Made by a program: the position numbers and the translations under genes. A model generated the notes under the pieces. That model was not told the DNA's origin, made no database searches, and worked only from the letters and a program-made list of their open reading frames with translations. DNA of 64,000 nt, taken from Rouxiella aceris (GTDB lineage: Bacteria > Pseudomonadota > Gammaproteobacteria > Enterobacterales > Enterobacteriaceae). The stretch is taken from NCBI RefSeq assembly GCF_012933545.1, contig NZ_JAADJU010000004.1, positions 186,001-250,000 of the forward strand, given 5' to 3'. Of the stretch, positions 27,810 to 36,722 are shown piece after piece (positions within the stretch are counted from its first letter, which is position 1; each line of letters starts with the position of its first letter).

Positions 27810-28664
27810 ATGAGCAAAACATCGATGTTTTACAAAATCTCGGGCAGTACCTCGCCCGATGCGCAAACCCTGGTGCTCTCCTCCGGCCTGGGGGGCGTTC
27901 ATGGCTTCTGGCAACCACAGTTGGCCCTGCTGGAAGAACATTTCCGCGTAGTGGTCTACGACCAGTTTGGCACCGGTGCCAGCCAGGGGGCGATCCCGGC
28001 GGGCTATCGTATGGAAGATATGGCCGATGAACTGGCGGCGCTGCTTAGCTCGCTCAATATTGATCGCTGCCATCTGGTGGGCCATGCGCTGGGCGGTATT
28101 CTCGGGCTGCATCTGGCGCAGCGTTATCCCGCCTTGTTGACCAGTCTGGTGGTGATCAACGGTTGGACGGTGCTCGATAGCCAGACTCGTCGCTGCTTTA
28201 AAGTCCGCCAGGATTTATTGCTTAATAGCGGTGTTAAAGCCTACGTCCATGCACAACCGCTGTTTTTATATCCTGCTGACTGGCTCTCGGCCCATGCCGA
28301 CCTGGTGCAGCAGGAACAATTGCAACAGATTGCTCATTTTCAGGGAATGGAGAACCTGCTGCATCGTCTGCATGCCCTGATGGCTTCCGACCTTAGTGAC
28401 AGTCTGGCCAATATTGTGACGCCGACGCTGGCGATAAGCTGCAAAGACGATCTGCTGGTGCCCTGGCACTGCTCGGTGACCCTGGCGGCAGGTCTAACCA
28501 ACGGTGAGCATCAGCAAATGCTCTACGGCGGTCATGCCATGAGCGTGACCGACCCTGAAACCTTTAACCCTATTTTACTGGCGTGGTTGCAGGGTTTTAC
28601 CTCCCCGTCCGTCACTACATCAAGCCAACCCTCGCCCACGGAGACACTATGGCCGAAGCATTAA
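27810..28664 (+). CDS. rutD: Alpha/beta-hydrolase-fold protein RutD
   Basis: The protein has 284 residues. The alpha/beta-hydrolase elbow reads [16 protein letters not shown], with Ala in place of the nucleophilic Ser, as in E. coli RutD (GHALGA). LFLYPADW and [15 protein letters not shown] also match. It helps convert aminoacrylate to malonic semialdehyde, probably not by a classical serine mechanism. The ATG at 27810 with GAGAG upstream is preferred to a TTG 12 bp earlier. The C-terminal end runs on through rutE's start with a 16-bp overlap. Confidence 0.93.
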   Translation: MSKTSMFYKISGSTSPDAQTLVLSSGLGGVHGFWQPQLALLEEHFRVVVYDQFGTGASQGAIPAGYRMEDMADELAALLSSLNIDRCHLVGHALGGILGLHLAQRYPALLTSLVVINGWTVLDSQTRRCFKVRQDLLLNSGVKAYVHAQPLFLYPADWLSAHADLVQQEQLQQIAHFQGMENLLHRLHALMASDLSDSLANIVTPTLAISCKDDLLVPWHCSVTLAAGLTNGEHQQMLYGGHAMSVTDPETFNPILLAWLQGFTSPSVTTSSQPSPTETLWPKH

Positions 28665-29239
28665 CCGCCAGTACCCTGGCTACGCTTTTTACCGAAGCAC
28701 GTACTCACAACGCCTGGCAGGACCGGCCAGTCAGTGATGAACTGCTGCAACAGGCCTATGATCTGGCGCGCATGGGACCCACGTCCGCCAACTGTTGCCC
28801 GTTGCGGGTGGTGTTTATCCGCAGCCCGCAAGCTAAACAGCAGCTCGCACCGGCGCTGTCGAGTGGCAATCTGCAAAAAACCCTTAGCGCCCCGGTGACC
28901 GCTATTTTGGCCTATGATCCGGCCTTTTACGATCTATTGCCGGAGCTGTATCTCCACGGTGATGCCCGTTCCTGGTTTACCTCCAGCCCTGAACTGGCGC
29001 AGGAAACGGCATTTCGCAACGCCAGCTTACAAGCAGCCTATCTGATCCTGGCCCTGCGCTCGCTGGGGCTGGATACCGGACCGATGTCGGGATTTGATCA
29101 GCAGTTAGTCAATCAGACCTTTCTGGCGGAAAGCGGCTGGAAAGCCAACTTTTTGCTCAATATTGGCTATGGCGACAGCAGCAAGGTCTATCCGCGCTCG
29201 CCGCGTCTGGCCTTTGAACGCGTCTGCCAGATTATCTAA
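28649..29239 (+). CDS. rutE: Malonic semialdehyde reductase RutE
   Basis: Nitroreductase-family flavoprotein of 196 residues that reduces malonic semialdehyde to 3-hydroxypropionate, the excreted carbon end product. Signature parts: [19 protein letters not shown] for FMN binding, [16 protein letters not shown] and FLLNIGYGD near the end. The ATG at 28649 has GGAG five bases upstream; the frame open to 28583 overlaps rutD and is not used. Confidence 0.95.
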   Translation: MAEALTASTLATLFTEARTHNAWQDRPVSDELLQQAYDLARMGPTSANCCPLRVVFIRSPQAKQQLAPALSSGNLQKTLSAPVTAILAYDPAFYDLLPELYLHGDARSWFTSSPELAQETAFRNASLQAAYLILALRSLGLDTGPMSGFDQQLVNQTFLAESGWKANFLLNIGYGDSSKVYPRSPRLAFERVCQII

Positions 29240-29269
29240 TCCGGCAAGGTCAAAAAACTGGAGCTTAGT

Positions 29270-29806
29270 ATGACAATGGCAACTCAACCTCTGGCCCCGG
29301 CGCACTGCGCTGGCGTAGAAAAACAGCTGTTTCGCGATGCCATGGCACAGCTGGGATCGGCGGTAAATATTATTACCACCGACGGCGAGGCCGGACGCGC
29401 CGGCTTTACCGCGTCGGCAGTGTGCAGCGTCACCGACTCACCGCCAACGCTGCTGGTCTGCCTTAACCGTTCGGCGTCGGTTTATCCGGTTTTTCAGCAA
29501 AATCAGGTGCTCTGTGTCAATACACTGTCAGATCGCCATGAGTCCCTTTCCAATTTATTTGGCGGCAAAACTGCCATGGAGCAACGCTTTGCCGCCGCAA
29601 GCTGGGCCCCGATGGCCAGCGGCTCCCCCGCCCTGCAAGGCGCTCTGACCTCTTTTGACTGCCGCGTCAGCCAGGTGGCCAGCGTGGGGACCCACGATAT
29701 CTTTTTTTGCGAAGTAATCGATATTTTACGTAGTGATGACAGCCATGGATTGGTCTATTTTGACCGACGCTATCACCCGCTGATACGTCAAAAAACTCCG
29801 GCCTGA
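29270..29806 (+). CDS. rutF: FMN reductase RutF
   Basis: NADH:flavin reductase of 178 residues supplying FMNH2 to Rut[40 protein letters not shown] and [18 protein letters not shown] are the family signatures. It is slightly longer than the E. coli protein (164) because of extra residues at the N-terminus; an internal Met at the MAQLG segment is too late to be the start. GGAGCTTAGT precedes the ATG. Confidence 0.95.
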   Translation: MTMATQPLAPAHCAGVEKQLFRDAMAQLGSAVNIITTDGEAGRAGFTASAVCSVTDSPPTLLVCLNRSASVYPVFQQNQVLCVNTLSDRHESLSNLFGGKTAMEQRFAAASWAPMASGSPALQGALTSFDCRVSQVASVGTHDIFFCEVIDILRSDDSHGLVYFDRRYHPLIRQKTPA

Positions 29807-29849
29807 TCTCTGGCCGATCCCCTGTGTGCTTTAGCTCGTGGAGAAGATG

Positions 29850-31178
29850 ATGGCGAATACCTGGTTTCCTCAATGGCGTAAAAGATCGGGCAGTCTGGAA
29901 GGGGTGGTGATCGCACCGGATGAACGTCTGCCTTTCGGCCCCACTCTGGTGATGGGTTTACAACATACGGTCGCCATGTTTGGGGCCACGGTATTGATGC
30001 CGCTATTAATGGGCTTTGATGCCAATATGGCAATTTTAATGTCCGGGATTGGCACCCTGCTGTTTTTTATTGTCGTCGGCGGTCGGGTCCCCAGCTATCT
30101 CGGTTCCAGCGCCTCGTTCGTGGGTCTGGTGATTGCGGTCACCGGCTACAGCGGCCATGGACCCAATCCGAATATTGCGCTGGCGCTGGGTGGTATTATT
30201 GCCTGCGGTGCGCTCTACACGCTGATTGGTTTTCTGGTGATGGCCATCGGTACTCGCTGGATTGAGAAACTGATGCCACCGGTGGTTACCGGGGCGGTGG
30301 TAATGGCGATAGGGTTGAATTTGGCTCCCATTGCCGTTGGCAGCGTGGCGGCTTCGATGTTCGACAGCTGGATGGCGGTGATGACGGTGCTGTGTATTGG
30401 CGCCGTGGCAGTATTCACCCGAGGGCTGGTGCAGCGGCTGATGTTGCTACTGGGCTTGATTGCCGCCTATCTGATCTATTTTGTTATTACCAATCTCCTT
30501 GGCTGGGGCAAAGCCATTGATTTTAGCGGCATCGCCAGCGCTGCCTGGTTAGGGATGCCGGGTTTTACCTCGCCGGTTTTTGACAGTCACGCCATGTTAT
30601 TGATTGCGCCGGTGGCGGTGATCCTGATCGCCGAGAATCTGGGTCATATTAAAGCGGTAGCCGGAATGACCGGTAAAAACCTCGATCCTTACTTGGGCCG
30701 GGCTTTTGTCGGCGATGGTTTGGCTACCATGTTATCTGCCTGCGCCGGGGGCACCGGGGTGACCACTTATGCCGAGAACATTGGCGTAATGGCGGTCACC
30801 AAGATTTACTCGACGCTGGTATTTGTTGTCGCGGCACTTGTTGCAATATTGTTGGGCTTCTCTCCCAAATTTGGTGCATTGATCCACACCATTCCCGGAC
30901 CGGTATTAGGGGGGGCCTCGATTGTAGTCTTTGGTTTGATTGCCGTAGCGGGGGCGCGTATCTGGTTGCAAAACAAGGTTGATTTAAACCAGAACGGCAA
31001 TCTGATTATGGTGGCAGTGACGCTGGTACTGGGGGCTGGCAACTTTTCGCTGACTTTTGGTGGCTTTACCATTGGGGGGATTGGCACCGCCACCTTTGGG
31101 GCGATTTTGTTGAATGCACTGTTAAAAAACAGAAAGCTGGATGTAGTTGGCACAGATGCTGCATTAAAAGATCACTGA
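29850..31178 (+). CDS. rutG: Pyrimidine permease RutG (NCS2 family)
   Basis: Inner-membrane nucleobase:cation symporter of 442 residues, the length of E. coli RutG, with about 12-14 membrane segments. APDERLPFGPTLVMGLQHTV, MPPVVTGAVVMAIGLNLAPI, the QH/ENLGH motif (AENLGHIKAVAGMTGK) and GGTGVTTYAENIGVMAVTK identify it. It takes up uracil for the pathway. The second ATG of ATGATG (29850) is chosen, with GGAG six bases upstream. Last gene of the operon, followed by a strong terminator. Confidence 0.95.
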   Translation: MANTWFPQWRKRSGSLEGVVIAPDERLPFGPTLVMGLQHTVAMFGATVLMPLLMGFDANMAILMSGIGTLLFFIVVGGRVPSYLGSSASFVGLVIAVTGYSGHGPNPNIALALGGIIACGALYTLIGFLVMAIGTRWIEKLMPPVVTGAVVMAIGLNLAPIAVGSVAASMFDSWMAVMTVLCIGAVAVFTRGLVQRLMLLLGLIAAYLIYFVITNLLGWGKAIDFSGIASAAWLGMPGFTSPVFDSHAMLLIAPVAVILIAENLGHIKAVAGMTGKNLDPYLGRAFVGDGLATMLSACAGGTGVTTYAENIGVMAVTKIYSTLVFVVAALVAILLGFSPKFGALIHTIPGPVLGGASIVVFGLIAVAGARIWLQNKVDLNQNGNLIMVAVTLVLGAGNFSLTFGGFTIGGIGTATFGAILLNALLKNRKLDVVGTDAALKDH

Positions 31179-31218
31179 CGACCTCAGTTTCTCCTTAGCT
31201 CATCAAGTTTGATGATCG

Positions 31219-31268
31219 CCAGCGGTTATTCGGTCCACCCGTCCGATTTAACCGCTGGTTTTTTTCTT
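31219..31268 (+). terminator. Terminator of the rut operon
   Basis: Perfect 10-bp stem CCAGCGGTTA (31219-31228) / TAACCGCTGG (31249-31258) followed by a T-run, 40 bp after the rutG stop. Confidence 0.9.
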
Positions 31269-31272
31269 TTTA

Positions 31273-31447
31273 ATTCGCAAAAATTTCTTTTTTAAAATCA
31301 ATTCGCTGCGGAGAAAGAGATTCAGTTTGGGCTTAAATGGCAATTTCTTGGCTTAAAAGACAATTGGCTATGAGGAGCTGTATCGGGTTGGGCTTAAATG
31401 ACAATTTTCTATTTTAAAGTCAATTAACTCCGAGGAGCTGTTTCGGT
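31273..31447 (+). repeat. Tandem ~60-bp units, first cluster
   Basis: Three consecutive degenerate units. The pattern is GGGCTTAAATGGCAATTT, then a second TTAAAAT/GTCAATT block, then GAGGAGCTGTTTCGG. Units start near 31273 (weak), 31328 and 31389. The last runs directly into the first 253-bp repeat. No frame follows them, so they are not protein repeats. Confidence 0.7.
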
Positions 31448-31684
31448 TTTATAATAGCGGTGGCCACTTAACCCGCTGTGCCGAACCGAGTTAAGGAGCG
31501 CTGGCCCGCTCCTTAACAATCCTGGGCCTTTTGGTGTTATTGATGCGTCTGCTGCCTATTACCGGCTATGTTCCAGCGACTCCGAGCGTGGCACGAGCCG
31601 CGCTGCTGCGCAGTCCCCTTGCTCGGTCGGGAGCCAAAAACGTCTCCCTCCGCTTCGCGCGGCGCCGTCTCTGAATGTGCCAGC
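31432..31684 (+). repeat. 253-bp direct repeat, copy 1
   Basis: Aligned with 31793-32045 at an offset of 361 bp it differs at only about a dozen positions. It contains a perfect 11-bp hairpin GTTAAGGAGCG-CTGGCC-CGCTCCTTAAC (31490-31517), a shorter stem around GTGGCCACTTAAC, and GC-rich text ending GTCTCTGAATGTGCCAGC. It does not encode a plausible protein. Confidence 0.85.
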
Positions 31685-31689
31685 AAGCA

Positions 31690-31806
31690 TGTCTTAAATG
31701 GCAATTTTGGTTTTTAAAGGCTATTGGCTTTAGCAGAATTGTTTCAGTTTGGGCTTAAATGGCAATTGGTGTCTTAAAATCAATTGGCTTTAGAGGAGCT
31801 GTTTCG
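31690..31806 (+). repeat. Tandem ~60-bp units, second cluster
   Basis: Two units of the TTAAATGGCAATT...GGCTTTAG...AGCTGTTTCGG pattern, starting near 31690 and 31749, lead into the second 253-bp copy just as the first cluster leads into copy 1. Confidence 0.7.
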
Positions 31807-32045
31807 GTTTTATAATTGCAGTGGCCACTTAACCCACTGCGCCGAACCGAGTTAAGGAGCGCTGGCCCGCTCCTTAACAATCCTGGGCCTTTTGGTGTTG
31901 TTGATGCGTCTGCTGCCTATTACCGGCTATGTTTCAGCAACTCCGAGCGTGGCACGAGCCGCGCTGCTGCGCAGTCCCCTTGCTCGGTCGGGAGCCAAAA
32001 GCGTCTCCCTCCGCTTCGCTCGGCGCCGTCTCTGAATGTGCCAGC
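31793..32045 (+). repeat. 253-bp direct repeat, copy 2
   Basis: Second copy of the repeat at 31432-31684, with the same perfect hairpin (31851-31878). The small stem upstream (GCAGTGG / CCACTGC) differs from copy 1 at three bases, all of which keep the pairing by G-U exchange. Confidence 0.85.
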
Positions 32046-32084
32046 CAACTATGTACACCATACGGTTTCAGAAACTACTGTTTT

Positions 32085-32116
32085 GTCTTTTTGTCTTTTT
32101 GTCTTTTTGTCTTTGC
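32085..32116 (+). repeat. Octamer tandem repeat
   Basis: GTCTTTTT is repeated three times without change and a fourth time partly (32085-32114). Confidence 0.85.
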
Positions 32117-32175
32117 AGTTGACCTTTAATGTTGCCGGTTTTGCTTTAAATGTTTCCTGGCCGATTCAAAACCTA

Positions 32176-32250
32176 CGCTGAGCGACGTGGAGCGAGACGC
32201 TTTTGGCTCGCGACCGAGTGAAGGGACCGCGAAGCGGCGTGGTTTAGGCC
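32176..32250 (-). repeat. Inverted, diverged fragment of the 253-bp repeat
   Basis: The segment around GAGACGCTTTTGGCTC (32176-32220) matches the reverse complement of the CGGTCGGGAGCCAAAAGCGTC part of the direct copies at 38 of 45 bases, with weaker similarity to 32250. It is therefore a third member of the family in the opposite orientation and could pair with copy 2 as a long stem. Confidence 0.7.
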
Positions 32251-32390
32251 ACACACAGAAGTCACTGGAAAGAACTACAACCGAGGGCACGACACTGTTC
32301 AATTTGGACAAGGCGCAGGATTCCAAAGGAGGCGCGCCTTCGCCTCCTTTGGGCGGTCTGGGCCGCCGCCCAGTGAGCGCAGCGAATGCC

Positions 32391-32462
32391 CTTGACCTTG
32401 ACCTTGAAGTTGAAGTTGACCTTGAAGTTGATCTTAACCGTAACCTTAACCTTGAAGTTAAA
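32391..32462 (+). repeat. Hexamer tandem repeat (12 units)
   Basis: Twelve hexamers of the form CTTGAC / CTTGAA / GTTGAA / CTTAAC run without a break for 72 bp. The reverse strand could read an Arg/Ser-rich peptide, but no gene context supports translation. Confidence 0.85.
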
Positions 32463-32585
32463 AACAAAACTTCCAACTTTCTAAAACTGCCCCCTGCCCC
32501 TTTGACAAATTCCTGTTAAATTATGATTATAGTAATTGGCACAGTTACTGCATTATGTCCGTTGAACATACAGGAGAAAGACACA

Positions 32586-34313
32586 TTGGATGCGAGCACT
32601 ATCAACACACTTTTTTTTATTGGCGCCCTGTTGGTAGCAGCAAGTATCCTGCTCAGCTCGCTTTCTTCCCGCCTTGGTATTCCTATTCTGGTTATTTTCC
32701 TCGCCATTGGTATGTTAGCTGGCGTTGACGGCATTGGCGGCATCGCTTTTGATAATTATCCCGCAGCCTATCTGGTCAGCAACCTGGCATTGGCGGTGAT
32801 TTTACTCGATGGCGGTATGCGTACCCGCGCCTCCTCATTTCGCGTTGCCCTGTGGCCCGCGCTCTCCCTGGCCACCGTTGGCGTATTGATCACCGCCGGG
32901 CTTACCGGTCTGGCCGCTGCCTGGCTGTTTCATATTGATCTGATGCAAGGCTTGCTGATTGGGGCGATCATTGGCTCTACTGATGCGGCAGCGGTATTCT
33001 CGCTGATCGGCGGCAAAGGGCTCAACGAGCGCGTCAGCGCTACGCTGGAGATTGAATCAGGCAGTAACGATCCCATGGCGGTGTTTCTAACCATTACCCT
33101 GATCGAGATGATCGCCAAAGGGGAACATGGCCTGAGCTGGATGTTTATTATCGACGTTATCCGTCAGTTTGGCCTCGGTATTGCTTTTGGGCTGGGCGGC
33201 GGCTGGCTGCTGCAACAACTAATTAATCGCGTTACCTTGCCAACCGGTCTCTACCCCCTGCTGGCATTTAGCTGTGGCCTGTTAGTCTATGCCATTACTG
33301 TTGCCCTCGACGGCAGCGGCATTTTGGCGGTCTATCTCTGTGGCCTGATGTTAGGCAACCTGCCAGTACGCAATAAGCACGGCATTATGCAAACCTTCGA
33401 CGGACTGGCCTGGCTCAGCCAAATAGCCATGTTCCTGGTATTAGGCCTGCTGCTGACCCCCAGCGATCTGCTGCCTATTGCTGCATCCGCGCTGGCGTTA
33501 TCCTTGTGGATGATCCTTTTTGCCCGCCCGCTGTCGGTGTTTGTCGGCCTACTCCCTTTCCGTAATTTTACCCTGCGTGAACGCTTCTTTATCTCCTGGG
33601 TCGGCTTACGCGGTGCCGTGCCGATCATCCTGGCAGTATTCCCGATGATGGCAGGTATTCCTCAGGCTCATCTCTATTTTAACGTAGCCTTCTTTATTGT
33701 GCTGGTATCGCTGCTGTTACAGGGAACCTCACTCGGCTTTGCAGCCAAAAAAGCCAAGGTGATTATCCCGCCACATCCCTCCCCGATTTCCCGCGTCGGT
33801 CTGGATATTGATATCTACACCCAGTGGGAACACTTTATTTACCAGCTCGGCTCGGAGAAATGGTGCGTCGGGGCTGCCCTGCGTGATTTGCAGATGCCGA
33901 AAGAAACTCGCATTGCCGCACTGTTTCGCGGCACAGTCATGCTCCATCCCACCGGCAGCACTCGCCTGAAAGAAGGAGATATTCTTTGCGTCATTGGCCA
34001 GGAAAAAGATCTGCCCGAGCTAGGAAAACTGTTTAGTGATAGCAATGCGGTGGTGATTGACGACCGCTTCTTTGGTGACTTTATTCTTGAAGCCGACGCT
34101 CCGCTGGAGGCCATTTCGCAGCTCTACGGCCTCAATCTGGACGATAGCATCGACAAGTCACTGTCACTGGGACACTTTGTTATCCAGCTATTGGGCGGTG
34201 AACCGGTTATCGGGGACCATATAGAATGGGATGGGCTGACCTGGACAATAGCGGAAATGGAAGGCAATCGCGTGAGCAAGGTCGGTGTACGCATTGTGAC
34301 GCAACAGGCCTAG
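32586..34313 (+). CDS. nhaP2: K+/H+ antiporter NhaP2 (CvrA), CPA1 family
   Basis: Inner-membrane antiporter of 575 residues (E. coli 578). The N-terminal ~390 residues hold about 12 membrane segments with [30 protein letters not shown] and [20 protein letters not shown]. The C-terminal soluble part has a TrkA-C-like domain ([18 protein letters not shown]) and a CorC_HlyC-type end ([19 protein letters not shown]). A TTG at 32586 is chosen: it begins [16 protein letters not shown] as in E. coli and has GGAG nine bases upstream. The upstream frame to 32523 lacks a ribosome site. The promoter must lie near the end of the repeat island. Confidence 0.95.
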   Translation: MDASTINTLFFIGALLVAASILLSSLSSRLGIPILVIFLAIGMLAGVDGIGGIAFDNYPAAYLVSNLALAVILLDGGMRTRASSFRVALWPALSLATVGVLITAGLTGLAAAWLFHIDLMQGLLIGAIIGSTDAAAVFSLIGGKGLNERVSATLEIESGSNDPMAVFLTITLIEMIAKGEHGLSWMFIIDVIRQFGLGIAFGLGGGWLLQQLINRVTLPTGLYPLLAFSCGLLVYAITVALDGSGILAVYLCGLMLGNLPVRNKHGIMQTFDGLAWLSQIAMFLVLGLLLTPSDLLPIAASALALSLWMILFARPLSVFVGLLPFRNFTLRERFFISWVGLRGAVPIILAVFPMMAGIPQAHLYFNVAFFIVLVSLLLQGTSLGFAAKKAKVIIPPHPSPISRVGLDIDIYTQWEHFIYQLGSEKWCVGAALRDLQMPKETRIAALFRGTVMLHPTGSTRLKEGDILCVIGQEKDLPELGKLFSDSNAVVIDDRFFGDFILEADAPLEAISQLYGLNLDDSIDKSLSLGHFVIQLLGGEPVIGDHIEWDGLTWTIAEMEGNRVSKVGVRIVTQQA

Positions 34314-34337
34314 TCACCTGCTGTCAACGCCAACAAA

Positions 34338-34361
34338 AACGCCTGCACAATGGCAGGCGTT
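34338..34361. terminator. Bidirectional hairpin between nhaP2 and osmE
   Basis: Stem AACGCCTGC / GCAGGCGTT with a six-base loop, flanked by A-rich sequence on the left, between two convergent genes. Confidence 0.7.
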
Positions 34362-34410
34362 ACCAGAACTTTAAGTTCCTTTTTATACTACACAGGCTCA
34401 GCCAGGCTGA

Positions 34411-34743
34411 TTATTTTGATGCCTGCGGATCTTTGTCATAGTCTGAACAGGTCTGATAGCCTTTGTTCATCACATGACCGGTGGCGTTATAACTTACAAA
34501 GTAAGTCTGGGCCTTGCCATCACGCGGGGCAACTGCATAAGTCTGGCAAGTACCCTTGGCATGGATCAGCGTTGCTTCGGTTGATGGCGGACCAGCAATA
34601 GCACGCACCTGCGCTCTACTCATACCCACTTTTACATCACTGACAACCGGCTCTTTGACATAGCTTGCTGCACGATCATAAGTCTGGCAGCCAGCAAGTA
34701 CAGAAACTGCGGTCGCAACTATAATCAACATTTTATTATTCAT
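34411..34743 (-). CDS. osmE: Osmotically inducible lipoprotein OsmE
   Basis: Lipoprotein of 110 residues with a signal peptide ending in the lipobox VLAGC (Cys19). The mature SmpA/OmlA-like domain shows VVSDVKVGMSRAQVRAIAGPPS, HAKGTCQTYAVAPRDGKAQTYFV and TGHVMNKGYQTCSDYDKDPQ, each corresponding to E. coli OsmE. It is induced by osmotic stress and stationary phase in E. coli; the role in the envelope is unclear. GGAGAAG precedes the ATG. Confidence 0.93.
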   Translation of the reverse strand: MNNKMLIIVATAVSVLAGCQTYDRAASYVKEPVVSDVKVGMSRAQVRAIAGPPSTEATLIHAKGTCQTYAVAPRDGKAQTYFVSYNATGHVMNKGYQTCSDYDKDPQASK

Positions 34744-35038
34744 GACTTCTCCTCCAGAAGTGCTTTATGTTCCTTAAGACTAGATGAGAATGGTCGTATT
34801 ACAAATTTATATGACTTTTATTTATTAATTCTGCTTTAAATTCAGTTTTTTCTGATAAATCGGCTCCATTCCTCCCCTCACTTCAGCAGATTAAAAACGC
34901 CATCTTTTTGCACCTTTATTTCGTGATATTCCGCTGATTTTGTTCTATACCTGAGAAGGTAAGCTATTGAGATGTATGCTGGCTAAAGAGATCTCATTCG
35001 CCAAATAGGGCGATCATCAAGGACAAGGAGCAGTGCCA

Positions 35039-35653
35039 ATGCCGCTGGACCGTCGTCGCTTCTGTACTCTTCTCGGGTGTTGGCCATTACTGGCGCTGCC
35101 ACGCTGGAGTTTTGCCGAACCAAGAGAGGTGGCAATGCAGATTTTATCTATCAACAAACCGGACGGCGGCGTGCCAAACAACAGTTTGCCTGTAGTCATC
35201 TATCATCATGTTATTCCGCCGGACGTGGTAGATAACGCCGACTACCTGGAACATCTGTTTACCAGCAATGGCTGGCCGCCGCAGTGGCGCTACGGGGTCT
35301 ATAGCTTTACCCATTTTCACAGCAACACCCACGAAGCACTGGGGGTGTTCGCCGGTTCGGCAAAGCTACAACTTGGTGGCGAAAAAGGCGTGGTGATTGA
35401 TGTGCAGGTGGGTGATGTGCTGCTGATCCCGGCGGGCGTCGGGCATAAGCAGATTTCAGCTGATGACAGTTTTATGCTGGTGGGCGCGTATCCTCCCAAT
35501 ATTAGCGCCGATTTATGCCACGATGAGCCAGCAAAACTGACAGCACGCAGCAAAGCCGTGGCTAACGTGCCTTTACCGGCAAGCGATCCGGTTACCGGAC
35601 ACTCTGAAGGCAGTATGCTGCTATGGCATAGCGCTGCTACGCCGAGCAAATAA
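35039..35653 (+). CDS. Tat-exported cupin-domain protein
   Basis: The protein has 204 residues. The N-terminus has a twin-arginine signal (LDRRRFCTLLGCWPLLAL, cleavage probably after WSFA). Cupin motif 1 is visible in FTHFHSNTHEALGVFAGSAK and motif 2 in VQVGDVLLIPAGVGHKQIS, supplying the His/Glu metal ligands of a small beta-barrel. It is therefore probably a periplasmic metal-binding cupin, but its reaction is unknown. The ATG at 35039 has AAGGAG eight bases upstream; a GTG six bases earlier is too close. It stands alone. Confidence 0.75.
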   Translation: MPLDRRRFCTLLGCWPLLALPRWSFAEPREVAMQILSINKPDGGVPNNSLPVVIYHHVIPPDVVDNADYLEHLFTSNGWPPQWRYGVYSFTHFHSNTHEALGVFAGSAKLQLGGEKGVVIDVQVGDVLLIPAGVGHKQISADDSFMLVGAYPPNISADLCHDEPAKLTARSKAVANVPLPASDPVTGHSEGSMLLWHSAATPSK

Positions 35654-35742
35654 CCGCAGTTGATTGACGTTATGACGATATGTTTAACCGCGCCATAATA
35701 GCTGACGTCAGATATACGTCCTGCCGCGATAAAATGCAGACG

Positions 35743-35770
35743 AAAAAAAAGCCGCTAATTGCTTAGCAGC
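35743..35770 (-). terminator. Terminator of the first tRNA-Ser gene
   Basis: On the minus strand, stem GCTGCTAA / TTAGCGGC (one G-U pair) with loop GCAA, followed by eight U, lies 16 bp beyond the tRNA CCA. Confidence 0.85.
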
Positions 35771-35786
35771 TTTTCTTTGTTGTTTA

Positions 35787-35874
35787 TGGCGGAGGAGGAG
35801 AGATTCGAACTCTCGAATGGTTTCCCATCGCCGGTTTTCAAGACCGGTGCCTTCAGCCGCTCGGCCACCCCTCC
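35787..35874 (-). tRNA. serT: tRNA-Ser (anticodon UGA), copy 1
   Basis: 88-nt class II tRNA with GGAGGGG acceptor, long variable arm, encoded CCA, T-arm GAGTTCGAATCTC and anticodon loop CTTGAAAA (TGA). In E. coli serT is close to tusE/yccA, which fits this position. Confidence 0.95.
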
Positions 35875-36183
35875 GCAACGGAACGCACTATAAACATAGC
35901 CGATGACGATGTAAAGCCTGTCGCCGTTCATTCGCTTGAAAAACAGACATAAATTCCATTTTTTTCTGCAAATATTGCCTCGTGTCGCATACTGCCGATT
36001 TTGCCAACACTATTTGTCCGCAAAATATACGACCCCGGTCAATAACAGGATAAGGACTTATTTGCGGCAACGAATATCGTCAGTCTTTGGCGAACAGCAA
36101 GGGTAAATAAAAGGTTGTGCATTTAGCGCGCAGCGCGACGGGTCATAACGGTGAGATGGCAGGGGATGCTGAATTTTGGATAC

Positions 36184-36210
36184 AAAAAAAGCCGCTAATT
36201 GCTTAGCAGC
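36184..36210 (-). terminator. Terminator of the second tRNA-Ser gene
   Basis: The same GCTGCTAA-GCAA-TTAGCGGC hairpin plus U-run as at 35743-35770, in the duplicated segment. Confidence 0.85.
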
Positions 36211-36226
36211 TTTCTTGTGTTGTTTA

Positions 36227-36314
36227 TGGCGGAGGAGGAGAGATTCGAACTCTCGAATGGTTTCCCATCGCCGGTTTTCAAGACCGGTGCCTTCAGCCGC
36301 TCGGCCACCCCTCC
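36227..36314 (-). tRNA. serT: tRNA-Ser (anticodon UGA), copy 2
   Basis: Identical in sequence to the tRNA at 35787-35874, 440 bp upstream on the same strand. About 170 bp are duplicated, covering the tRNA, its terminator and about 30 bp of 5' flank, with a few changes in the flanks. Confidence 0.95.
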
Positions 36315-36722
36315 GCAACGGAACGCACTATAAACAGAGCCGAGGTCATTGTAAAGTCTGATTTCAGGCATTTAGCGTAAAAACCCGCTTTCTGCGTTCA
36401 AGTGGTGATTAAACCGCCATTGACGGGTATTTTATCAACAAAATATCAGTCCACCTCCACTATCGACTAGCAAGCCACCCGCATAACTGCTGTCTCTTCT
36501 CCCCATCGTTATCTCTGCCTGCAGTACCTGGCTCACTATCGGCAGCTGCGTGTAACGCTGGCGACTAACGATTTCTCTACCGTTATTAATATTAACGGCT
36601 GACGGCTATTTCCTGACTTGTCAGGAAGACTAATCAAAAAAATCTAAATATACTCCTCCGCATATTAAGTCTTAATTAAAAAACATTTATCGCATCCTGT
36701 CAGTAATGAGGAAAACGTCATC
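36315..36722. other. Intergenic region with no recognisable feature
   Basis: About 400 bp between the second tRNA-Ser and a lipoprotein gene. It must hold the promoters of both. A short dyad CCTGACTTGTCAGG lies near 36614. No gene is supported. Confidence 0.4.

Noticed and set aside
27798-28664. RutD seen as inactivated because its GxSxG serine is Ala
   Set aside because: E. coli RutD has the same GHALG motif, so this is normal for the family and not a lesion.
31816-32519. Frames of 66-121 codons in the repeat island
   Set aside because: They run through the direct and inverted repeats and the hexamer array, are present on both strands and give Arg/Ser/Pro-rich peptides. Repeat structure explains the sequence better than coding does.
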